Shown piece by piece: positions 56,043-64,000 of a DNA stretch of 64,000 nt (its first letter is position 1; each line of letters starts with the position of its first letter). A model generated the notes under the pieces. It was not told the origin of the DNA, made no database searches, and saw nothing but the letters and a program-made list of their open reading frames with translations. The translations under genes were made by a program, and so were the position numbers. Source of the DNA: Sordaria brevicollis (Eukaryota; Ascomycota; Sordariomycetes; Sordariales; Sordariaceae); NCBI GenBank assembly GCA_033439795.1, contig JAUTDP010000001.1:5084001-5148000 (forward strand). Reading direction: 5' to 3'.

Positions 56043-58420
56043 ATGGCGAGGAAGCAGGCCAACGGAGCCTCGGCGGCTTCGAACGGATACTCCAAGAAAC
56101 GGTCCAGTGTCGACAGCGATGATCACGATGCTAAGCGACCCCGACTACAGGAGAGCACCGACAAGACGCGGTGGCGGTTGAGAAGTAAAGGTGGCCGGCA
56201 CACATGGCATTACCTCGAGGACGATGAGGCCGCAAAAGAATGGCCGCAATCATATGCTGACAAGTACTACTTGGGAATGCCTTTGGTAAGGGAAAACAAA
56301 GTTTGAAGTCGGGCAACCCTTGCTGTCACATGCTAACAATGGGCGCTCACCTTCCAGGAGCTTCCCGAATTACCCAAGGCGACGAACCCCCTCGATGCGG
56401 TACGAAATGGCCTCACTTTCTTCGAAAAACTCCAGCTTCCCGAGGGTCACTGGGGTTGCGAGTACGGCGGTCCCATGTTCCTTCTCCCCGGTGTCGTCAT
56501 CGCCCGCTATGTCACCGGGAACCCAGTCCCCTGGTACTACGCCACCGAAATTAAGAACTACCTGTTCGCACGAGCGAATCCCGTTGACGGCGGATGGGGC
56601 CTACATATTGAAGGAGAGAGCACCATGCTGGGAACGACGCTGAACTACACGACATTGCGCCTAGTGGGCGTGGAGGCAGATCATCCGGTCATGGTGAAGG
56701 CGCGGGCAACAATGCATAAGATGGGAGGTGCTATTTACGCACCACACTGGTCCAAATTCTGGCTCACGGTACTGGGCGTTATGAAGTGGGATATCGTGAA
56801 CCCTGTTCCGCCCGAGCTCTGGCTTTTGCCTGACTGGGTGCCCATTGCTCCGTGGAGGTGGTGGATCCATATGCGCCAGGTCTTTTTGCCCATGAGCTAC
56901 CTATGGTCCAAGAAGTGGCAGGCGGAGGAGACAGACTTGATTCGGGAGTTGCGCAAGGAACTGTTTGTGGAGGATTGGAACATGATCGACTGGGCTGGAA
57001 ACCGCAACACGATTCACCCCAACGACAACTACCATCCGAAATCCGCCTTTCTCAACACAGTCAACTGGCTTCTGGTCAACATTTGGAACCCGGTATTCCG
57101 GACCAAGTACTTGGTGGAAAAGGCAGAGGAGTGGGCGTCGGAGCTCATCAAGATGGAGGACGAAAATACCGACTATTCTGATCTGGCCCCTGTCAACGCT
57201 GCGATGAACACGGTTTGTTGTTATGCTCGGGATGGACCTGGGGCCTACTCTGTGCGAAGACATGTGGAAAGGCTAGACGAGGCCCTGTGGGTCAATGCCG
57301 AAGGTATGCTTTGCAATGGCACAAACGGCGTGCAATGCTGGGATACAGCCTTTGCAATCCAGGCTATCATGGACGCTGGCCTGACCACAGACCCACGTTG
57401 GAGGCCGATGCTCATCAAGTCATTGGAGTTCCTCGAGGACCAGCAAATTCGAGAGAATGCCAAGCACCACGAAAAGGGTTATCGCCACCCTAGAAAGGGT
57501 GCCTGGGCATTCAGCAACAAGGACCAAGGGTACGCAGTCAGTGATTGTGTTTCCGAGGCACTCAAGTCTGTCATTATCCTGCAAAAGACGCCAGGCTTCC
57601 CTACCCTGATCGACGACCAGCGTATCTTTGACGCTGTAGACACCATGCTCACCTACCAGAACCCATCTGGTGCCTGCTCATCGTACGAAACCCCGCGAGC
57701 TGGGCAGTGGATGGAGGTCCTGAATGCTGCAGAAGTGTTTGGCAACATCATGGTTGAATACGAGTACCCCGAATGCACAACTGCCGTTCTCACCACTCTC
57801 TCGCTCTTCAAGAAACACTGGCCCAACCATCGCACAGATGAGATTAACACCTTCATCACACGCGCTGTCAAGTGGATCAAGGGTAACCAGAAGCCTCATG
57901 GTGGTTGGTATGGCAGCTGGGGCATTTGCTTCACGTACGCCACCATGTTCGCCTTGGAGAGCTTGGCTAGTGTTGGTGAGATGTACGAGACCAGCAAATA
58001 TGCCAAGAAGGGATGCGACTTTCTCATTTCCAAGCAGAGAGAAGATGGTGGCTGGTCCGAGAGCTACAAGGCGAGTCTTTCCGTACTTGAAATATTTTGC
58101 GTTCTGCACAAATGCTAACCATATCATAGGCATGCGAGACGGGCGAATATATTGAGCATCCCACTGGGTCTCAAGTGGTCATGACCGCTTGGGCGCTCAT
58201 TGGCTTGATCAAGGCCAAGTATCCTCATCTTGAACCCATTAAGAAGGGCATCAAGTTGCTCATGGATCGTCAGCAGCCCAATGGAGAGTGGTTGCAGGAG
58301 GCCATCGAGGGCGTCTTCAACAAGAGCTGCATGATCTCGTACCCGAACTACAAGTTTGTTTTCCCGCTGAAGGCTATGGGCTTGTTTGCCACACGGTATC
58401 CGGACGAGAAGGTCGTATAA
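56043..58420 (+). CDS. ERG7: Lanosterol synthase (oxidosqualene cyclase)
   Basis: Exons 56043-56285, 56358-58070 and 58130-58420 give 748 aa, the normal size. The enzyme folds 2,3-oxidosqualene into lanosterol, the first sterol of the ergosterol pathway, at the ER and lipid-droplet membrane. The initiating acid is Asp477 in VSDCVSEAL, a variant of the usual DCTAE. QW repeats are plentiful (for example GGWGLHIEG, GAWAFSNKDQGY, GGWYGSWG, GGWSESYK). The N-terminal ~40 residues are Lys/Ser-rich and basic. The second intron starts GC, not GT: AAG/GCGAGT ... TGCTAAC ... CATAG; this phase is required to give SYKACETGEY. The target class of azole-independent sterol inhibitors, hence well conserved. 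Confidence 0.97.
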
Positions 58421-59098
58421 TTGCTGGGGTAGACCGGAATAATTCTAGATGAAGTTGCAAAACATCTTACGGAGGAATGATATTTTAATAGGCTACATAA
58501 TGTTAATACACACGAGATTCGATGTCTAGGTACCACTGCTCCTTGATCCTCGCGTGATGCTGGGTCCAAGAAAGGAAACGTACATGTGCATGTATTCACT
58601 GTCTCGCAATTGACTAAACCACTTTTTGTTTTCGAAATTCAGTGGAAGCTTGCAAAGTGATACGATATCCAGCTTAACAAATTCTCCACCGCATCCGTAG
58701 ACGGTACTTGACTTATGTGGTCCCAATATATCGACTTGGCCATCAAGGTGCACACTTCCCGGACAAACAGTGATATCAATCCAGTATAGGAAGGCGGTGA
58801 ATGGAGCAATCTAGTGCATGTGCCCCTTCCCGCAGGCAGAATCCTGCAATAACCCCACCATGCAGGAGCTTATAACTGTTACGTAGTTACCCCTTGCCCA
58901 AAGAATATATAGTGGGAGCTGTTTCTCTCTGTTTCCATCTCACTTCTTCAAACCCAACCACAACCCGTTTGCTCAACTACAACACATAAGCAATACTCCC
59001 ATCGTCACGCGGCTCTACGATTCAATTGGGATTCGATTTTGTACACCAGAATCATCACCACACACCAAACCTCAATATCTTTCTGACTCTCGATTGCA
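58421..59098. other. Intergenic, SGT1 promoter
   Basis: About 680 bp. No gene. The right half is the SGT1 promoter and A/C-rich leader. Confidence 0.5.
58905..58911 (+). promoter_or_regulatory. TATA-like element of SGT1
   Basis: ATATATAG-type sequence about 190 bp before the ATG at 59099, ahead of a CT/CA-rich leader. Confidence 0.35.
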
Positions 59099-60564
59099 AT
59101 GTCAGCAACCACGCTCGCCCAAAAGGGCATCGATGCCCTCGCAAAGGGTGATTATGCTACCGCCATCACCAACCTTGACAAAGCACTCGAGTCCTCCAAC
59201 TCCCCAGTGTGGCTCCTGGCTCGCTCCAAGGCTCATATCAAGGCAAAGAATCTCGAGGCAGCTCTACACGACGCCGAGCTAGCTTACCATGTCGCCGCCG
59301 AACGTGGCTCCGGTACATCACGCAGCCACATGATCCAAGCCCAATATCGCCGTGCCGTCATCTACTACCAACTCGGACGCTTCGCCGATTCAGACTGCTG
59401 TGCCAAGTGGAGCATGCTGCTTGCCGAAGGCCGACCAGCTCGCGAGGACGATGGAGTGGACAAGAAGGTCGACTCCGATGGAAATTATACGGTCACATAC
59501 GAAGAGTACCTTGCCGACAAGGAAAACCAACCGAAGCCAAAATCCTCTGATGGCGGCAATCCTCTTGCTTCTGCCGAGAAGGGACCTTATGCTAATGACT
59601 GGAACCTGGCGTTTTCATGGAGGAGTCAGGCTCTTGGAAGGCTGAGAAATTTGCCAAAAGACCATCCCGGCTGGAAGGTCAACGTCACCAAGATTCCGCC
59701 TAAGCCCCAGCCAAAGAAGGCCAAGAGCCCCGAGCCTGCGGATTCGACGATTGAAGATGACGTGCAGGTGCAAAAGCCTGCCGAAAAGGCTGCTCCTGCT
59801 CCCGGATCAGTTCCCGACGAAAAGATGAAGCTGCGGGTGGATTTCTATCAGAACAACCAGGCTGTTACTGTCAGTCTGTTTGTTAAGGACGTTAAGAAGG
59901 ATGACTTGAAGGTCGAATTTAGCAAGAAACAAGTAAGTCTACGCTGTTCTAGATCATCAAACGCGGCTCCTGCTAACTAGATACGCAGGTTCGGATTTAC
60001 CCTATTCCTCGCGAAGCAGCTCCTTACGTCAAGCCCGGCGACAGAGAAGCCACCTCGACACTTATCCTAAACGGCGAGATCGATGCCGCAGCCTCCAAAT
60101 TTTCCGTTTCGCCCCGCAAGATTGAGCTCGTCCTGCAGAAGGCTACACCTGGTGTCAAATGGGGTCAATGGGGCCAGGAGGTGATTGGCACCGTTGAATC
60201 TGATGGTTCGGAAGCTTCTTTCACAGCAGCATCATTATCTGCTACCTCAGTTGCTCAGCCAGCTGCTCCTTCAGCCTCTGCTACCGCAAAGGTACCCGCA
60301 TACCCCACGAGCAGCAAATCGGGTCCCAAGAACTGGGACAGCCTTCCTCTCGACGATGCCGACGACAAAGAGGACGGCCAGGATATCAACGGTTTCTTCA
60401 AGACTCTTTACAAGGGCAGCACACCTGAACAGCAGCGCGCCATGATGAAAAGCTTCCTCGAGAGCAATGGCACGACGTTGAGCACCAACTGGGAGGAGGT
60501 CAAGGATAAGGCTGTCCCGACGGTGCCGCCGCAGGGAGTCGATGTCAAGCCGTGGAACGGTTAG
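59099..60564 (+). CDS. SGT1: SGT1 co-chaperone (TPR-CS-SGS)
   Basis: Exons 59099-59932 and 59989-60564 give 469 aa. SGT1 bridges HSP90 to SKP1 in kinetochore and SCF ligase assembly, in cytosol and nucleus. Domains in order: TPR repeats (about 1-125: AQKGIDALAKGDYATAITNLDKAL, YRRAVIYYQLGRFADSDCC), a variable acidic linker, the p23-like CS domain (about 255-335: LRVDFYQNNQAVTVSLFVKDVKKDDLKVEF, then KIELVLQKATPGVKWGQW), and the SGS domain (about 390-469) with the family-typical KNWDSLP, DDKEDGQDINGFFKTLYKGSTPEQQRAMMKSFLESNGTTLSTNWEEV pattern. Complete and ordinary. The F-box protein at 13.4-15.7 kb would be a possible client class, but linkage is coincidental. Confidence 0.96.
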
Positions 60565-61285
60565 TAGACTCTTTTTGTTAGGCAGCGTTGCTTCTTGTTG
60601 GCAATGGCCTAGTTCTTCGTAACCCCTGATGGACGCGAAAGAAAAACTAGGGATCCCTCAAACGGGCAGGAAGGACCCATATGGATCAGCCAAAATGGAG
60701 GAGACCAAAAAGAACCGGAATTTTAGGAGGAGTGGGAGAGGTGGATGAGAAGTTTGATCAGCTCCTCGAGAGTTTGTTAAAACCTCGGGAGTATTTCGGC
60801 GCTTTGTGTTGTTGATGGGGTCTCGGTGTCCTCATTTCGCATTGCCTGGTTTGCGAAGACTTTGAAGGTTATCTTTGGTTGCTACAACTTATGAGGAATT
60901 AGTGTGAGCCACATCGGAATAGGCCGTGAGGGAAGCAGAAATAGTTAATTGGCAAGGTCCCAACTAATTAACTTTGTGCAAAATGAAGTGATTCATGCCG
61001 TGCCTTCATCAGCTTGTCTTAAGGCCATTTTTCGGCTTCTCAACCAGGGACGAGACAAAGATTGACACAGATGATAATAAGAAACTCAACATTATTTGTA
61101 CACCACATCCTTCGGATCCGATCATTTATACACATAGGGTAAAATTAGGTTGATATTATCGTATCAGGACGCGTGTGAAGCATCCAGGTACAGGGTGTAG
61201 TCTATCTGTCTATCTTGTAGTAGGTATCATGGCATAAAGTTCTCGTTTCATTATACCTCTTTCTCCCCATCATGAAAGAGTCCGT
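60565..61285. other. Intergenic between convergent SGT1 and GCS
   Basis: About 720 bp, no gene. Contains both 3' untranslated regions. Confidence 0.5.
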
Positions 61286-63015
61286 TCAATCCACACGATC
61301 TTTACTATCCGGCGACCCAGCCATCCTCGGCCTAGGCTTGCCCACATCAGCAGCTCTGCTCTTCCTATCCTCCACCTCCACCACGCTCATATCCATCTTC
61401 ACCCTAAACTGCCTCCCCCTCCACTTGACCGTTGTGCCCAACAACACCGCCGTCGTCCAAATCGGCAGCGCCAAAAGTTCCCGTCCCAACCACGCCGCAA
61501 TCCACTCCTTAAACGGTCTCTGCACTGTCCCGCCCTGTCTCGCCGTCCCTTTAGCAAAAAAGGGCGTATCCTCATCCACATCCAAACTCTGCAACCGAAA
61601 CAACTTGCTCGTCAACCACCGATCAATCGACCCCCAGATCGTCACCGCACCCAACCAAAGTCCCGCCATGGCTTGCCACGTCTGCGGCACGCCGAAAGTC
61701 TTATTAAACCAAGGCAAAGTGGTAACAGCAAACGCGAAATAAGCACAACACACCAAACTCTCCACTCCCGGTTCTACCAGCGTCGCTGCTAGCACCGTCC
61801 ATTTGCGTACCCTCAACCAGCGTACACGGCGCGCGATGTAAGCGGCTACTGACATACCAGCCATAGGCTGTACCGCTACCTCCCCGAAAACCAGACCGTG
61901 ATTTTTATAACCGGGAGCAGAACTACGCCAGATAAGATCGCCAATGAGGTGATCTTCGCAGATATAACTCGAGAAGAAATCGATTCCGGTGCCGCGCGTA
62001 GAGTCAGACGATCGGAGTAAAGGGTTGGAAGAGACGGTGGTGAAGCTGTCGAGGTGGGATTTGCGAAACATGTTGGATTTTCCGACGATGCAGGGGGCGA
62101 GACCGACAGTGTTGATGGCGCCGTAGAACTTGGCGTGCGTGGTGGACATGAACATTTCTTCGAGGCGGCCGCCGTGGGAGAGGAGGCCCTCGTTTTGGAC
62201 TTTTGGTGTGGGAGAGGTGGTGGAGGGCAGGAGGGACTGCGCTTCGGTTGAGGAGGGCTTGCCGATGGGGTTGATGGTGCTGGCGGTACCGGAGGAGGAG
62301 GGATTGTTGTTGTCGAGGTCGATGACGAGAGGAAGCTGGTGAACGAACTTGTAGGGTGTTGCGCGGTTGCCGTTTGGCAAGAAACCAAAGAGCTTGTCAA
62401 TCATCCTCCCCGCTGCGTTCTTGGCTACCCAGACGTTGCAGTCCACGATCCAGATGACGTCTCCTTTCGCTTCGCGGTATGCGCGGCTGATGTTGCGGAT
62501 CTTGGGGTTCGGACCCAGGTTGTTGACGTGCCCGGCACTACCGTGGAGGATCGGGTCCTCTTCCTCGACGAGAACTTGCGCGTCGAAGGCGGGGAAATCG
62601 GCCACGAGCTGGCAGAGAATCGGGTAGGCGGGGTCGCTCTTGGAATCGACGCAGAGACGGATCGAGAGCTTGGATTTCGGGTAGGCGAGCCGGAAGGTCG
62701 AGGCGAGGCATTCGTATAGGCCTACTTCGACGCCCTTGACCGGGCGGATGACGGTTACGTGGGGAACTTCATTTTCGGGCAGTGAAGGCGATGCGGGAGG
62801 AGGAAGAGGTGTGGTATGGTTGCGGTAACTGTAAATTTGCAAATTTCGTTGTTAGAGACCAGTGTTCGAGGGATGCGCCTGCGGTAATGGCTGCGCGCGC
62901 ATATGTAAAGTGTGTAGACGTACAGCTTGGTGATGCCAACAAGTTGGAGGAGAAAGACAGTACAGCTCCAGCCAAGACAAACCAAGGCTGCGCCTTGGAT
63001 GATGTTTATAGCCAT
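61286..63015 (-). CDS. Ceramide glucosyltransferase (GT21)
   Basis: Exons 62924-63015 and 61286-62828 (intron 95 bp, GTACGT donor) give 544 aa. Exon 1 encodes the N-terminal membrane anchor MAINIIQGAALVCLGWSCTV...; the upstream frame has no ATG. The enzyme adds glucose from UDP-glucose to ceramide in the Golgi/ER membrane, making glucosylceramide. The family motifs are D in CVDSKSDP (D1), VDCN (D2), ICEDHLIGD (D3) and RRVRW, the Q/RxxRW motif. An insert of ~50 residues rich in Ser/Thr/Pro between D2 and D3 is typical of filamentous fungi. At least two C-terminal membrane helices follow. The C-terminal tail is Lys/Arg/Asp-rich. Gene names vary, so none is given. Confidence 0.94.
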
Positions 63016-64000
63016 TGGAACATAGCCCTCTGTGTAGAGTAAACTTGAACAGAGGGATGAAAGGTTGACGGCCCGGAAGATAAAAAGGAGCGACGTTGCG
63101 CGGGCGGCGCAAGAAAAAAGCAAGCAGTTTAAGGAATGCGATAACAGGGAAGTGTGAAAGGAGAGAAATCGTTTTGGGATATCGGGTGGTTAGAGAATGA
63201 GATGAGGTTAAGAGCTTAGGTCAGCTTAGGTTGTTTGAAACTTGGTCGCACAGGGTACAGCTGCCAGCCAAAGGGAAAGTAGATATGTACACATCCAACA
63301 GACGAAAAAGCTTGGATAGGAAGCTATTTATTGTCGGGATTTTCCTCAAGGAACAACAACCAGAAGTGGAGATACTAATCGCATGCGCTGTCCCGCCAGA
63401 AAGAGGATCGTCACCAAGAAAAAGGAGGCCTCGCTGGAAGATCTCTGCTGAAGCCCGGAATCATCGGATATTGAACTTGAAAATTGGAACATCATGTTTG
63501 CGCCTGAGGAGGGCTTCACGGACTGGGACTCGCGGTCGCGATGTACGACAGCGGGAGCGGAAACCCCCAGCTCGAGCTTGTAAGCCCGGGTGTCCCCAGT
63601 CGAATTGGCGATGTTGTCATGGATCTGACGGAAACAAAAGAAAGCTTGTCGGCTCGTCCGGCAACGGCGGCTGTTCCACGCCAACGACCTGGAGGGACGG
63701 GTCGAACGGCCGCTATCTACGCGACAATCGGCTCCGCGACGGGCAGGCATCATGATTCGGGGGAGGGAGGTCCCTGAATTGCCTGCCCCGGTAGGAGCTC
63801 CGTCAGGGGAAGCTTATGTCAGCCAAGGGAAGCTTGGAGCTTCCAGGTTCCTTATCGCATGCGCCAATCGGGCGGCTCCACTTTTTCAAGCCCTGGGGAT
63901 TGGTGGGGCTCGGAATTTGCTGCGGCGCTCAATAAAATTCGAGACCCGAATCTTTTTCTGTTCCTGAACCCGAACATCTTCTCTGAGTCTTCGCATTCGA
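63016..64000. other. GCS upstream region and window edge
   Basis: About 1 kb. Frames at 63231-63755 and 63346-63753 on both strands have no recognised content. Likely promoter of GCS and perhaps the leader of a gene beyond the window. Confidence 0.45.

Overview
This 64 kb window is nuclear DNA of a filamentous ascomycete (Pezizomycotina), most likely a Sordariomycete. The evidence is short introns of about 50-110 bp with GTAAGT-like donors and CTAAC branch sites, intron-bearing nuclear tRNA genes, fungal families (lanosterol synthase, ceramide glucosyltransferase, SPO11, SGT1, F-box proteins, STL1-type transporter), and a 3.3 kb AT-rich block almost free of CpA/TpG, which is the signature of repeat-induced point mutation (RIP). 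Coding models were built by joining reading frames at visible splice sites and checking codon phase. None has been tested against transcripts.

Layout. 0-3 kb: the 3' part of an unrecognised Cys/His-motif protein gene, convergent with an apparently intact Tc1-type (DD34E) transposase. 4-12 kb: STL1-like sugar/polyol transporter, secreted SGNH esterase, and a membrane-anchored cytochrome P450, all on the plus strand. 12.5-13 kb: a short inverted-repeat element (MITE). 13-18.5 kb: F-box protein and a low-complexity hypothetical protein. 20-22.4 kb: vanillyl-alcohol oxidase with every known active-site residue in place. 22.6-26 kb: a heavily mutated hAT-type transposon with terminal inverted repeats and a perfect 8-bp target duplication. 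26.9 kb: tRNA-Gly. 27-35 kb: NmrA-like oxidoreductase and mitochondrial NAD(P) transhydrogenase. 35.8-42 kb: secreted GH5 glucanase with a bacterial-looking domain order, a permuted-papain-like protein, a GFA/CENP-V-fold protein and a zinc alcohol dehydrogenase. 44 kb: tRNA-Leu. 46-51 kb: secreted FAD oxidase and a C2H2 transcription factor. 52-63 kb: a housekeeping block of YAR1-like ankyrin protein, SPO11, lanosterol synthase (ERG7), SGT1 and ceramide glucosyltransferase.

Functional themes. Plant-biomass and aromatic metabolism is represented by the GH5 glucanase, SGNH esterase, vanillyl-alcohol oxidase, FAD oxidase, P450 and sugar transporter, but these are spread out and do not form an obvious co-regulated cluster. 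Membrane lipid synthesis (ERG7, GCS), meiosis (SPO11) and chaperoning (SGT1, YAR1) form the conserved right arm. I see no rRNA, CRISPR array, secondary-metabolite backbone gene or virus-derived gene.

The most notable structures are the hAT element whose ends escaped RIP, the 437-bp MITE, the two-gene convergent transposon neighbourhood at the left edge, and the GH5-X2-CBM46-like enzyme.
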